Below are positions 41,898 through 50,280 of a stretch of 50,280 nt of DNA, piece after piece (positions within the stretch are counted from its first letter, which is position 1; the number at the start of each line of letters is the position of its first letter). Origin of the DNA: Chloroflexota bacterium (GTDB taxonomy: Bacteria > Chloroflexota > Anaerolineae > Aggregatilineales > Phototrophicaceae); the NCBI GenBank assembly GCA_011523545.1, contig WTGN01000063.1, positions 1 to 50,280 of the forward strand. The letters run 5' to 3'. The translations under genes and the position numbers were made by a program. The notes under the pieces are model-generated. The model ran no database searches and was not told where the DNA came from. It worked only from the letters and a program-made list of their open reading frames with translations.

Positions 41898-41900
41898 CGC

Positions 41901-43058
41901 TCAAACCGCCACCCGCTGTGGACGCCGCTCGCCGATCAGCCCGGCATAAACCTCGATCAGCTCATTCATAATCGTCTCCCAAGATTGCCTCTCAGCGTAA
42001 GCGCGCGCCTGCTGCCCCATGCGCCGGATTGTCGCCCGATCGCGCGCAATCTTCCGCACACTTTCCAGCAGCATCGCCGTATCGCCGCTCGCGAAACTGT
42101 AGCCGTTCACGCCCTCACTGACCATATCGTCGACGCCGCCCACCCGCGCCGCGGCAACCGGCAAGCCAGCCGCCATCGCCTCAATCACCACCAGCCCAAA
42201 GGTCTCCAGCCGCGAGGGGAAGACGAAGATATCGGCGCTGGCATAAGCCTGCGACAGCCGCTCGCCGCGCAGATAACCCATGAAGGTGACCGGCAGACCG
42301 GCGAAGCAGCGCTCCAGACCCGCCCGCGCCGGCCCATCGCCGACCAGCGCCAGCCGCGTATTCGGCAGCGCCTCCAATGTGGGCCGAATATGCTCGATCT
42401 GCTTTTCGTCCGACAGGCGGCCGACGTAGAGCAAGAGCGTGTCGTCGGGGTTTTCCGCCGTCATCTCCGCCCGCATCGCACGCGAGCGAAACCGGGGATG
42501 AAAGGCATCGGCGTCGACGCCGCGCCGCCACAAGCCGACATTGCCGATGCCCAAACGCCGCATCTGCCGCTGAACCGGCTTCGATGGCGCCAGGCTGGCC
42601 TCCGCCCAGTTGAATACCGTCTTGGTCAATTCATCGATTAAGGGCCGCGCCAAACCCAAGTCAAGCGCGCCCAGGCGAAATTGTGGCGCCAGCCGCGCAT
42701 AGTCAAGATGGAATGAGGTCACCGTCGGCACATCCATCCACTTCAGCATCATCATCGTCGGAATGCCCGTCATAACCGGGTGAAAGAGATGGGCGACATC
42801 GGGCTGAAAAGCGGCCAAATCACGATACAGCGACAAAGTCGCAAAGCCGAGGCGCGCCTCTGGATAGAGCGGAAAAGCCAAGCTCGGCACGCTGCGGACG
42901 GGCACATCGTTGTAGCGCCGGCTCTCGCCATAACGCGGCGCGATAACCATAGCCTCAATGCCGCGCTTGGACAGGTGATCCAGCAGCAGACAAGTCACCT
43001 TGACGATGCCATCGACTTTTGGCAGGAAGGTCTCTGTGATGATCGCAACCCGCATCAT
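41901..43058 (-). CDS. Glycosyltransferase family 4 (SQD2/PimB-like)
   Basis: The 385-residue product starts MMRVAIITETFLPKVDGIVKV, the signature of the GT4 group containing SQD2 and PimB-type mannosyltransferases. It continues with LLYVGRLSDEKQIEHIRP and SRLETFGLVVIEAMAAGLPVAA. The donor may be GDP-mannose or another sugar nucleotide; acceptor likely a lipid. GGAGAGC precedes the first ATG of two. Confidence 0.9.
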   Translation of the reverse strand: MMRVAIITETFLPKVDGIVKVTCLLLDHLSKRGIEAMVIAPRYGESRRYNDVPVRSVPSLAFPLYPEARLGFATLSLYRDLAAFQPDVAHLFHPVMTGIPTMMMLKWMDVPTVTSFHLDYARLAPQFRLGALDLGLARPLIDELTKTVFNWAEASLAPSKPVQRQMRRLGIGNVGLWRRGVDADAFHPRFRSRAMRAEMTAENPDDTLLLYVGRLSDEKQIEHIRPTLEALPNTRLALVGDGPARAGLERCFAGLPVTFMGYLRGERLSQAYASADIFVFPSRLETFGLVVIEAMAAGLPVAAARVGGVDDMVSEGVNGYSFASGDTAMLLESVRKIARDRATIRRMGQQARAYAERQSWETIMNELIEVYAGLIGERRPQRVAV

Positions 43059-43223
43059 GCTCTCCGCTTGACCAAGGGCAACCCTGTTTTAACACATTTG
43101 ACGGTCGCAAGCACCTGTGCCGATGATAACGCTGTCATAGATTGCAGTCCCGCAGGCGCTTGAATGAGCTGAGGTTGGGGCGTGGTATAATGGCGCGACG
43201 GAGACTGACGCCGAGGGATGAAA

Positions 43224-43958
43224 ATGGCGATAGAACGCGTAGACAGCTTGCCCCATCCGCATCTATTCACGGTCGAAGAGTATCTCGCTTTTGAGGAACG
43301 GAGCGAATTCAAGCACGAATTCATCGATGGCGTGATTTATGACTGGGGCGACCCCGATCCCGGCGCGCCCGTGCATCCCGATTACGTGCCGGGCTACCCC
43401 ATGCCGCATCTGTTCACGGTCAAAGAGTATCTCGCTTTTGAAAACGCTAGCGAATTCAAGCACGAATTCATCGATGGAGTCATCTACGATATGACGGGTG
43501 GAACTTTCAATCATTCGAGAATCAAAGTCAGAATGACGTTCGCGCTGGAGTCACAGCTATTAGGAAGCGACTACACCGTGTGCAATAGCGATATGCGGGT
43601 GGAAATTAGCGAGGGGCGCCATGTATATCCCGATTTGAGCGTTGTCCACGGCCAGCCACAGTTGAAAGACGACGATACCACGCTGCTCAATCCGATTCTG
43701 GCGGTTGAAGTGCTCTCGCCGACCACCGCCGATTATGACCGCAGCACCAAGCTCAGGTATTACCAGTCGCTGCCCAGTCTGCGCGGCTACCTTATCGTTG
43801 AACAATATGACGTCCAGGTAGACGCCTATATCCGCGCCAATGACAACTGGCTGCATCAAGCCTACAGCGAAATCGCCGATGTCATCCCCCTCGACATGAT
43901 CAACTGCGAGTTGCCCCTGGCCGAAATTTACCGCGGTATCCAATTCACCGAAGACTGA
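43224..43958 (+). CDS. Uma2-family putative endonuclease with duplicated N-terminal segment
   Basis: Uma2 (DUF820) proteins share a PD-(D/E)xK-like fold and are abundant in Chloroflexota and cyanobacteria, but their role is unproven. The 244-residue product ends with the family core: VYPDLSVV, LNPILAVEVLSPTTADYDRSTKLRYYQSL and a YLIVEQ strand. The segment PHLFTVEEYLAFEERSEFKH is repeated at about residue 62 with few changes, a 147-bp in-frame duplication. Between the copies lies WGDPDPGAPVHPDYVPGYPM. ATG 43224 follows GAGGG by six bases and is preferred over 43218. Confidence 0.88.
   Translation: MAIERVDSLPHPHLFTVEEYLAFEERSEFKHEFIDGVIYDWGDPDPGAPVHPDYVPGYPMPHLFTVKEYLAFENASEFKHEFIDGVIYDMTGGTFNHSRIKVRMTFALESQLLGSDYTVCNSDMRVEISEGRHVYPDLSVVHGQPQLKDDDTTLLNPILAVEVLSPTTADYDRSTKLRYYQSLPSLRGYLIVEQYDVQVDAYIRANDNWLHQAYSEIADVIPLDMINCELPLAEIYRGIQFTED
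43257..43491. repeat. 147-bp internal direct repeat in the Uma2 gene
   Basis: The start at 43257 and the start at 43404 are 147 bp (49 codons) apart; about 87 bp match closely at each end. The rest between copies differs. Confidence 0.8.
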
Positions 43959-43984
43959 GCGCCAATTCCGGCAGCAAGGCATTG

Positions 43985-44893
43985 ATGACCGCAGACGTGA
44001 AACCGCAAAATCTGATCGAAGTCGACGACCGCTCGCCGATGGAGTCGCTCCCTTATTGGGCGCGGGCGACCAATCCAATCGTGCGGCGGCATCTTGGCTT
44101 GTACTGGCGGACGCTGCCGCCGGAATTCGAGCCCATCTTCTACACCTGCGCCTTTTGGGTGATGGCGCTGCTGACGGGCCTTGTCTTCCCCTTCGTCATT
44201 GACCTGGCCACCACCGTCATCGTAGTCTCGGTTCTGGTGATCCCGGTCGGCATCATCTTCTACGTCCGCGCGCTCTTCTCCATCGCGGCCAATTCGGCGG
44301 CGGCGATGGCGGACGAAATCCGCCACAATACGATGCAGTTGCTGATGTCGACGCCGATGTCGCTTGAACAGATCTTTTTGGGCAAGGTGGCGTCCGCCAT
44401 CTGGCGCAAAATGGACGACCTCATCCTCATCGTGCAGAGCGCGGCCATCTTCGGCCCGCCGCTGATAATCATGCACTACGCCGGCCTGTTTCCGCTGCGC
44501 GAATCGGGCCCGCTCACCACAATTCTGATCATCGTTATGTCGATCACCGCGCTGCTGCGCCTGGTGCTCGAGCCGCTGATGTTCGGCATGGTCGGCGTCG
44601 GCATCGGCGCCTTCGTGCCCTTCCGCGCCATCGCCATGACGTCCGCGGTCGCCTGGGTCGCCTTCTATTTCCTGTTAATCAATATGCTGCAGCAGCTGAA
44701 CTTGCAGTATTTGTCGGCGGCGCTGGATGGCGCGCGCGAGGCGTCGGAATTGCTAGCGCAGGCGGCGAACACGCGGCTGGCCTTCGCGATTGGCGTGACG
44801 GTGTTGATTGAGTTGCTGCTGCCGCTGGCGCTGCCCTATGCGCTGATTCGGGGGGTGAGCGCCCTGCTGGCGCGTCAGTTGCAGGCGAGTTAG
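43985..44893 (+). CDS. ABC-2-like multi-span membrane protein of unknown partner
   Basis: The 302-residue product has an N-terminal cytosolic part of about 60 residues and six or so membrane segments, with an ADEIRHNTMQLLMSTPMS loop typical of ABC-2-type permeases (EIRxxTxxxLLxTP). No ATPase gene is beside it in the window; the Uma2 gene lies 26 bp upstream but is unrelated in function. ATG 43985 follows AAGG; a TTG at 43982 also fits. Substrate unknown. Confidence 0.65.
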   Translation: MTADVKPQNLIEVDDRSPMESLPYWARATNPIVRRHLGLYWRTLPPEFEPIFYTCAFWVMALLTGLVFPFVIDLATTVIVVSVLVIPVGIIFYVRALFSIAANSAAAMADEIRHNTMQLLMSTPMSLEQIFLGKVASAIWRKMDDLILIVQSAAIFGPPLIIMHYAGLFPLRESGPLTTILIIVMSITALLRLVLEPLMFGMVGVGIGAFVPFRAIAMTSAVAWVAFYFLLINMLQQLNLQYLSAALDGAREASELLAQAANTRLAFAIGVTVLIELLLPLALPYALIRGVSALLARQLQAS

Positions 44894-45017
44894 TCACGCG
44901 CCGGTTGCGCTTCTTGCTAGCGCTCGCACGCGCGCCAAGGCCACCGAATTATCGCAATTCGTTTGATTTGTTGGGCCAGGACGGAAAGGGCCGCTGACAG
45001 TAGGCTAAGGGACCAAC

Positions 45018-45890
45018 CTAAATCCGCTTCAATTTCGCCAAGAGAGTTTGTTCGAATTCGTCGCGGCGGATAGTTGACGCCGCAAGAAGTTTCTCGGTCG
45101 ACGCCTCTAATGTGAGCACTTCCCAATGCCCGCGAGACAAGCGGTGGCGCCCTCCATCGCCGACGAGCTCTGGCACCATCCAGATGACGTCCCCGTCGTT
45201 GAGATCACGGCTGTAGTTCGGGCTGGGACCCCCGACCGCGTCAAAGAACGGGCGATCTACTGCAACGGCAACCTTGGAACCCCAGCGTCGGAGCGTAGGC
45301 GCTTTGATCTGTAACTGTGGCATCAATCGTTTGGCGCTGGATGAACGCCAGTCCGGGCGGCGGATCGCCGTCGGAAATGATGGTCTCTCCATAGTAACGT
45401 CCCGCAGGGAATCAAACTCGGAGTCCATGCCGCTCCCAGAAAAAAACACCGCCTGGATCTCCAGGCCATGCCAAATGACTTCTCCGTTTGAGGTTTTGGC
45501 GACGACCAAGTCGATTTTTCCGGCGGGTTTCTTTGTTTTGGTTCCCAGCATGAATGGAATTTCACGGGCAACTAGCGCGTCCTCAGGCGCGAATCCGACA
45601 ATTTCGGCCAGCCAGAAGACAAGTAAGCGGTCCTCCTCGAATCGTGCTGGACAGACAATAACGGGTTCGCCGACGGGTTCGCCAAGCCGCCCGTCTTCGC
45701 TCTGCATGTATCGCCGGAGCGAGCCGACGCCTCCCTTTTTCTTGCACACAGGATGGTTCTGCTGGAAAGGACACGTTGGGATTTCCGTCGTCTCTCCCGC
45801 AGCGACCAACGCCAAATCACGGCGTTGGGATGGCGAGAGTCCTAATAGCGGCTGCCCGTACCACTCCCCGATGCCATAGCGTTCAGGCAA
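45018..45890 (-). CDS. NotI-family type II restriction endonuclease
   Basis: The 290-residue product resembles RE_NotI proteins: YGIGEWYG at the start, a small cysteine region (C40 in TCPF, C49, C80 in VIVCPARF), then EIPFMLG, GKIDLVV (D127) and LEIQAVFFSG (E144, Q146), a PD-(D/E)xK variant ending in Gln. Family members carry an iron-binding four-cysteine site; here I count three cysteines and see Gly56 in GVGS where I recall Cys, so the site may be altered. Target unknown. It overlaps the methylase gene by 8 bp, forming an operon. AT-richer than flanks. Confidence 0.82.
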   Translation of the reverse strand: MPERYGIGEWYGQPLLGLSPSQRRDLALVAAGETTEIPTCPFQQNHPVCKKKGGVGSLRRYMQSEDGRLGEPVGEPVIVCPARFEEDRLLVFWLAEIVGFAPEDALVAREIPFMLGTKTKKPAGKIDLVVAKTSNGEVIWHGLEIQAVFFSGSGMDSEFDSLRDVTMERPSFPTAIRRPDWRSSSAKRLMPQLQIKAPTLRRWGSKVAVAVDRPFFDAVGGPSPNYSRDLNDGDVIWMVPELVGDGGRHRLSRGHWEVLTLEASTEKLLAASTIRRDEFEQTLLAKLKRI

Positions 45891-46764
45891 GAGATTTCAC
45901 TTTGGCAAAGGTGGGATTTCTAGTAATCACAAGCTCGGGTAGCAGGGTGTGGTGCCCGCTCTTCATCACGACCTGGACGGCATGAAACCCGTGCGTCTCA
46001 ATCAACGATTCGATTTCGAGCGAGCGATCATAGGTCATAAGGAAATGCGCATTGCTTTCAGCGAGCAGCGAAAACAGGCGCGCATGGTCGACGTCGTTAT
46101 GCGCATAGAGGCGTTTCCCTGCGCGTTTCCCACCGGCTCCGGTGTAAGGCGGGTCAATGAACAGCGCCACGTCCTCATGAGGCTTGTCAAGGATAGAAGC
46201 CAGCATCTGCATACCGTCTGTCTCGTGGAAAGTGATGCGGGGCGCGACTTCTGCAATAGCCCGCAGACGCCGGATGATCGTTTTTGGATACCAGCGCGAT
46301 GCGATGCCCGCCCCGTTCTCGCCCTTGCGCGTGAAAGATGCCCCGTGCGCCAGGACGCCTCCACGCCGCGTTCGATTCAGAACCAAGGTCCGGAATCCGT
46401 GTTCCACGACATCCGCCGGAGGCTGACACGAGAGTTCAACAACAGAGTCGCGCGTCAGGGTAAAGGAACTGATGCGATTCGCCAAATCGGGCCCGAAGTA
46501 CAGGGCAGCCTTCCAAAGGGCCGCTACGTCTTTGTCGAGCTCTGCCATGAGCGATTCTTCGGCAAGGTTTTCCATAACCGCTGTGAGTGAAACGATGCCC
46601 CCGCCGGCGAAAGGCTCAACCAGCAGCCGAGGCCGTTTCATGGCACGGAGCCAGACGCGTATATGCGGGATGAGCCAGGTCTTACCGCCCGGGTAACGCA
46701 GTAGGCTGCGCTGCGGCACTGCCGAAACGTTCACGGCTGGAATCGGCGACACCTCAATCATCAA
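45883..46764 (-). CDS. D12-class N6-adenine DNA methyltransferase
   Basis: The 293-residue product is a Dam-like D12 methyltransferase: LLRYPGGKTWLIPHI (motif X), VEPFAGGGIVSL (motif I, AdoMet) and FIDPPYTG (catalytic DPPY, motif IV), in that order. It methylates adenine N6 in a specific sequence. It precedes the NotI-family gene on the same strand with 8-bp overlap, so it is the protecting partner of a restriction-modification pair. Confidence 0.92.
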   Translation of the reverse strand: MMIEVSPIPAVNVSAVPQRSLLRYPGGKTWLIPHIRVWLRAMKRPRLLVEPFAGGGIVSLTAVMENLAEESLMAELDKDVAALWKAALYFGPDLANRISSFTLTRDSVVELSCQPPADVVEHGFRTLVLNRTRRGGVLAHGASFTRKGENGAGIASRWYPKTIIRRLRAIAEVAPRITFHETDGMQMLASILDKPHEDVALFIDPPYTGAGGKRAGKRLYAHNDVDHARLFSLLAESNAHFLMTYDRSLEIESLIETHGFHAVQVVMKSGHHTLLPELVITRNPTFAKVKSLA

Positions 46765-46887
46765 AAGCCTGCTGCCACTTTAGATTCCCTAATACCTAAA
46801 ACCCTACCACAAATAGCAAGCCGTATCCAGAAAAGTCGTCGCCGATTGGCTGTCGGCGACTTTGCTCACGCGAGGAGCAAACTGGCG

Positions 46888-46914
46888 CCTCCGTGCCCTC
46901 TGTGCCTCTGTGGC
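46888..46914. repeat. CTCCGTGCC-type short repeat, copy A
   Basis: CTCCGTGCCCTCTGTGCC then TCTGTGGC lies 16 bp past the stop of the PHP gene. A near-identical sequence lies at 49301-49326, eight bp past the MalG stop. Confidence 0.75.
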
Positions 46915-46929
46915 AAAAGAGCCGCCCCC

Positions 46930-47859
46930 TCACACCAACCAAACCGGATTTGTCCAGGCGCGACCGCCCGCTTCATCCCGCACCGTCACCCGCAGCCAGC
47001 GCGATTCCACCTCGCTCAAATCAAACTCGGCGCCCCGCAATCCCCTGCCGCTGACCCGCAGCGCGCCCGCCCGCTCGCTTGAGACCAGGATCTGCTTCGC
47101 CGGCGAGCACTCGACGACCAGCCTATCGCGCCCCATAAACTCAACATTGTGAAGTTGGGGTCCAGTGCTTGAGTAATAATGTCCCGCTTTCAGCGCCCGC
47201 AGCAGCGCATCCGGCCTCAGCGCTTCCGCCTTGACATAGACCCAACCGCGCATGAAGTCGTTCGCATCGGCGCGCGCATGCACATCATCGACGGCGATCG
47301 CGCCCACGCGATGCCCCCGATGCAGCAGCATATCAATAAAGTGCCAGCTGTAGCCGCGGTCGCTCTCCGCGTCACAGCCGCCGTTATAGCATTCGACCGC
47401 ATCGGCCGCGTCCAGCGTTTCAAAGTCGGCCACGGTGAAGGCATACCAGTTGGGATGCGTCGCCGCCAGGAATGCGCCCGCTTCCATGACGCGCCGCGCG
47501 ACGCTCGCGCCGGTATCGCCTTCGCGATGCGTCTCGAAATCCAGCGGCAAGCCGACCGCCAGCAGATGCCAAGGCGAGCCCGACTCGATCTGCCCCGGAT
47601 GCAGTTCAGCGCCGATCAACGTGGTGAATGCACTGTCGCGGTATTCGCGCGTGTCGCTGATGTCAAAGCCGTGCTGCTCCATGCAGTGGTCGGTCAGCGA
47701 GACGAAGTCGTAGCCGTTCTGGCGATATTGACGGATGTACTCGGCCGGCGACCAACGGCCGTCCGAGTTTGTCGAATGCCCGTGCAGGTTGCCGCGGTAG
47801 AAGCGTCCTGGCTGGGCGAAGGGCAGGGTGGAGGGGGTTAATGTGGTGGATTGATTCAA
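46930..47859 (-). CDS. PHP-domain metal-dependent phosphoesterase (CehA/McbA-like)
   Basis: The 309-residue product is a PHP-fold hydrolase. Metal-binding motifs appear in order: RGNLHGHSTNSDG, FVSLTDHCMEQHG, LAATHPNWYAF and VDDVHARAD. The middle and C-terminal part resembles CehA/McbA carbamate and ester hydrolases, but the substrate is unknown. No signal peptide. It is close to a beta-helix protein gene on the same strand, 26 bp away. Confidence 0.85.
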   Translation of the reverse strand: MNQSTTLTPSTLPFAQPGRFYRGNLHGHSTNSDGRWSPAEYIRQYRQNGYDFVSLTDHCMEQHGFDISDTREYRDSAFTTLIGAELHPGQIESGSPWHLLAVGLPLDFETHREGDTGASVARRVMEAGAFLAATHPNWYAFTVADFETLDAADAVECYNGGCDAESDRGYSWHFIDMLLHRGHRVGAIAVDDVHARADANDFMRGWVYVKAEALRPDALLRALKAGHYYSSTGPQLHNVEFMGRDRLVVECSPAKQILVSSERAGALRVSGRGLRGAEFDLSEVESRWLRVTVRDEAGGRAWTNPVWLV

Positions 47860-47885
47860 GATACGAGTCCCTTCTTCTGTGTGAT

Positions 47886-49232
47886 TTAATCGTCAGATAT
47901 GTATTCAATCGCGCCAATGTCACCGGTCCAGCCGTAAGGTCTACGCCTACCAATTTGGTCGCTATCGGTGCAAAAGTGGCGATGGGCCGCATTAATTACA
48001 GGGCTGTCAGGCAAGGGCGGATAATAGGCTGGCGAGCCGTCTTCTGGTTCGACCAGCTCTCCAAGCATGGGATCGCCACTGAGCGACCGGTCGCAAGAGC
48101 CGTCACCTATCAGATTGCCGACACTATAATCGAGGCAACCGACATAATCGCCGCCCTGGTTGCCAGCAATGATGCTGTTCCGCAGTCCGATTCCGTCCTT
48201 ATATCCCTCATCAAGTGCGTATACGCCGCCGCCAATCTCGGCTGAGTTGTTAACCATTGTGACATGCGTGAGCCTGACATCGCCGCCATAGGCCAATAGG
48301 CCGGCCCCTTGCTCCGCTCTATTGCCCGCGATTGTGCAGTTAGTGAGAAAGGCCGTGTGACGAAATGACGTTATCGCGCCGCCGTTGTTGTCTGCCGTAT
48401 TGCCCATCAATGTACAATTCTCGAGTTGAAGTTCTCCCTTATGATTGACGATCGCGCCGCCACCACGCGCCGCCGAGTTGCCCAGAAGCGAGCAGCGGTT
48501 AAGGTGCATATCACCCTTGTCATTGATTAACGCGCCTCCACCCCATTCGTACGCCACGTTGTTTGCAAGGACACAATCACTTAAGTTCACGCTTCCCTCA
48601 TTTGTTATCGCGACGCCCGCGCCGGCGCCACGGTTGTTTACAAATGAGCAGTGGGTGGCGGTCAGGTTGTGCCCGTTGAATATCACGCTTGATTTACCAT
48701 TGGTGCTTTCGTCGAATGTGCAATGAGCAAGACCAAGGACGCCTAGATTCTCTAGTCTGACACCAAGATTTCTTTTCGGGTCGCCCAAGAACGCGCAGTT
48801 CGTGAGGCTCATTTCTCCCCGCTTCATCTCCGATGGCGGTTTCCTGTCCCACGGTAAGATTATTGTATTGTAAATCGTAATCGACCCGAGCGACCTTTCC
48901 GAGCGGCAGTCGAATACGCAGTTGGTAAGATCTACCTCCCCGGTATTCGAAATCACCGTGTTCATTTCTTGTTTACCATTTATGAAGTTCACATAAATGA
49001 TGTTAAGGCGCCCTCCATCGCCGACCTTGAAACTGTCTGACAGGCCGTTCCCGTCAATCCTATGCCCGTTGCCCTGAATAGTCAGGTCTGCTTCAATACT
49101 CGGAAGCGCATCCGTCAGCCGGATGTCGGCGCGCAACTCAACAGCAATCGGAGTAACGCCACTGTTGGCGGAATCGATCACCTGCGCCAATTCATCTGCA
49201 GACTCAACCGAGTCCAGCGCATTTCCGTCCAT
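47886..49232 (-). CDS. Right-handed parallel beta-helix repeat protein
   Basis: The 448-residue product is built of about twelve short coils rich in Asn, Gly and Cys, such as LTNCVFDCRSERS, LSDCVLANNVAYEWGGGAL, LNRCSLLGNSAARGGGAIV and LTHVTMVNNSAEIGGGVYA. This is the choice-of-anchor-Q/pectate-lyase-like right-handed beta-helix. The C-terminal CLDYSVGNLIGDGSC...GDIGAIEY end is typical. No signal peptide is visible from the ATG at 49232, so location is unclear. Possibly polysaccharide binding or cleavage. Confidence 0.85.
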   Translation of the reverse strand: MDGNALDSVESADELAQVIDSANSGVTPIAVELRADIRLTDALPSIEADLTIQGNGHRIDGNGLSDSFKVGDGGRLNIIYVNFINGKQEMNTVISNTGEVDLTNCVFDCRSERSLGSITIYNTIILPWDRKPPSEMKRGEMSLTNCAFLGDPKRNLGVRLENLGVLGLAHCTFDESTNGKSSVIFNGHNLTATHCSFVNNRGAGAGVAITNEGSVNLSDCVLANNVAYEWGGGALINDKGDMHLNRCSLLGNSAARGGGAIVNHKGELQLENCTLMGNTADNNGGAITSFRHTAFLTNCTIAGNRAEQGAGLLAYGGDVRLTHVTMVNNSAEIGGGVYALDEGYKDGIGLRNSIIAGNQGGDYVGCLDYSVGNLIGDGSCDRSLSGDPMLGELVEPEDGSPAYYPPLPDSPVINAAHRHFCTDSDQIGRRRPYGWTGDIGAIEYISDD

Positions 49233-49277
49233 TCCCTTTCCTCGCGCTATTTCACTTGGACGACGCGCAGTATATCA

Positions 49278-49295
49278 CGATTGGCGCGCCAATCG
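49278..49295. promoter_or_regulatory. 18-bp perfect palindrome upstream of the beta-helix gene
   Basis: CGATTGGCGCGCCAATCG is a complete inverted repeat 46 bases upstream of the beta-helix start. It may be an operator or the stem of a terminator for the MalG gene from the other side. Confidence 0.4.
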
Positions 49296-49300
49296 TATTT

Positions 49301-49326
49301 CTCCGTGCTCTCCGTGCCTCTGTGGC
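49301..49326. repeat. CTCCGTGCC-type short repeat, copy B
   Basis: CTCCGTGCTCTCCGTGCC then TCTGTGGC, close to copy A at 46888-46914. Both sit just past the stop of a leftward gene. Confidence 0.75.
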
Positions 49327-49333
49327 GAAATAC

Positions 49334-50280
49334 CTACCCCTTCACCGCGCCCAGCGTCAGCCCCCGAATAAAATAGCGCTGGAAGAACACAAAAATAAAC
49401 AGCGTCGGCAGCGACCCTATCAAACTCGCCGCCGCCTGACCACCCCAATCGACCGTGTACTGCCCGGTCAAGTTCAAAATCCCGACCATCACAGTACGGC
49501 TCTCGGCGCGCTGCGTCAGAATGAAGGGCCAGAGGAAGTCATTCCAGATCCAGGTGAATTGCAAGGTCGCCAACACCGCCAGCGCCGGCAGCGTCAGCGG
49601 CAGCATGATGCGGAAGAAAATGCTATACTCGTTGGCGCCGTCAATGAGCGCCGCCTCACGCAGGGCGTTGGGCACGACCTGGAAGAAGTTGCGCATGACC
49701 AGCGTGCAAATCGGGATGCCAAAAGCGGTGTGGATGATGATGACCGCCCAGAGCGTGTCATATAGCCCGATATCATTCATCAGCCGAAACACGGGAATCA
49801 GCGCGATCTGCGGCGGCAGGAACATGCCGGCCACGATCAGGATGAACAAGACGCCATCGCCCTTGAAATTGTACTTGCCCAGCCCGTAGCCAGCCAGCGT
49901 GCCCAGCGCAATTGAGAACAAGGCCGCCGGGATCGTCAGCAGCAGCGAGTTCTGCAGGTACAAGCCCAGGTTGCCGTCTTCCGGGTCCATCACGCGCTCA
50001 AAATTCTCCGCCGCCAGGCTGGTCGGCACAGTCCAGTAACCACCGGCCGAGACCTCCGCCTGTGATTTGAAGGCGGTGACGACCGCGCCATAGACCGGCA
50101 CCATGAACAAAACCAGCATGATTGTCAGAACGAAATAGAGCAGCGCTGTCCCCAGCCGCCTTGACCAACCGCCGCGCGATCTAAACTCCGCCTTTCTGTC
50201 GCGTCGGAGAGGGGGCCGGGTGGCGAGGTAGGCAAAGGGCTGCGTCCCACTGCGCTGAGCTCCCCCTCCCTCTTCATGGG
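49334..50280 (-). CDS. MalG-type sugar ABC transporter permease (5' end not in window)
   Basis: The product is the second permease of a carbohydrate importer: six membrane segments and the conserved EAALIDGANEYSIFFRIMLPL loop (EAAxxDGA) that contacts the ATPase. The stretch RRLGTALLYFVLTIMLVLFMVP is the first membrane segment. Between the ATG at 50119 and the window edge no in-frame ATG, GTG or TTG occurs before RRLG, yet no stop occurs either, so the true start is probably beyond 50280. Binding protein, partner permease and ATPase are expected further right; none is visible. Confidence 0.88.
   Translation of the reverse strand, partial: HEEGGGAQRSGTQPFAYLATRPPLRRDRKAEFRSRGGWSRRLGTALLYFVLTIMLVLFMVPVYGAVVTAFKSQAEVSAGGYWTVPTSLAAENFERVMDPEDGNLGLYLQNSLLLTIPAALFSIALGTLAGYGLGKYNFKGDGVLFILIVAGMFLPPQIALIPVFRLMNDIGLYDTLWAVIIIHTAFGIPICTLVMRNFFQVVPNALREAALIDGANEYSIFFRIMLPLTLPALAVLATLQFTWIWNDFLWPFILTQRAESRTVMVGILNLTGQYTVDWGGQAAASLIGSLPTLFIFVFFQRYFIRGLTLGAVKG

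Overview
The window looks like a chromosomal stretch of a GC-rich bacterium, most likely a monoderm Chloroflexota of the Anaerolineae type. The inference rests on the gene mix: DinB/DUF664 and Uma2 families, a lipoprotein transpeptidase with an NTF2-like head, a DUF348-G5-3D wall protein, HepT/MntA and DUF433/DUF5615 modules, and short GTAGGGGCGA repeats. No rRNA or tRNA gene is visible, so this placement is tentative.

Layout. 1-1036 is the end-clipped start of a HAM1/RdgB-type nucleotide pyrophosphatase. 1240-3672 is an AT-richer island holding one large gene, an Mrr-like nuclease fused to a NACHT NTPase (candidate anti-phage protein). 3783-8260 holds household genes: YceI-like protein, metallo-hydrolase, aminoglycoside nucleotidyltransferase-like protein, RsfS, DinB and SRPBCC proteins. 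8658-11635 is a complete zinc/manganese ABC importer operon read leftward, with a recognisable promoter. 11800-15611 holds two convergent cell-wall genes. 16219-19422 holds an HTH-less TetR-like fragment, a polyprenyl-phosphate sugar transferase and a glycosyltransferase. 19759-24126 holds TrhO, a phosphoesterase, a second glycosyltransferase, a coiled-coil protein and RecO.

24201-28997 mixes a fused MntA-HepT toxin-antitoxin polypeptide translationally coupled to a serine carboxypeptidase, a small two-gene unit of unknown function, a HhH-GPD glycosylase and two tandem DinB paralogues. 29334-35151 holds a PfkB kinase, HU, a TIM-barrel isomerase with MoxR, a tyrosine recombinase and a double-thioredoxin protein. 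35217-36487 is a toxin-antitoxin cluster: a DUF433/DUF5615 pair whose toxin has an in-frame TGA, and a RelE-like toxin with a small partner. 36538-40284 is a heterodimeric ABC exporter. 40585-44893 carries a tiny membrane protein, a CysQ-like phosphatase, a glycosyltransferase, an Uma2 protein with an internal duplication, and a permease-like protein. 45018-46764 is a NotI-family restriction endonuclease with a D12 adenine methylase. 46930-50280 ends with a PHP hydrolase, a parallel beta-helix protein and a MalG-type permease open at the window edge.

Two themes recur. First, conflict systems (NACHT protein, MntA-HepT, DUF433/DUF5615, RelE, NotI-type restriction-modification, Uma2) lie scattered among housekeeping genes, several of them AT-richer than their surroundings. 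Second, a family of roughly 75-120 bp elements with terminal inverted repeats TGTAGGGGCG/CGCCCCTACA sits between genes, with complete, half and tandemly amplified copies. The best candidates for something undescribed are the MntA-HepT fusion that keeps an internal ribosome binding site, the Mrr-NACHT gene, and the dispersed repeat family.
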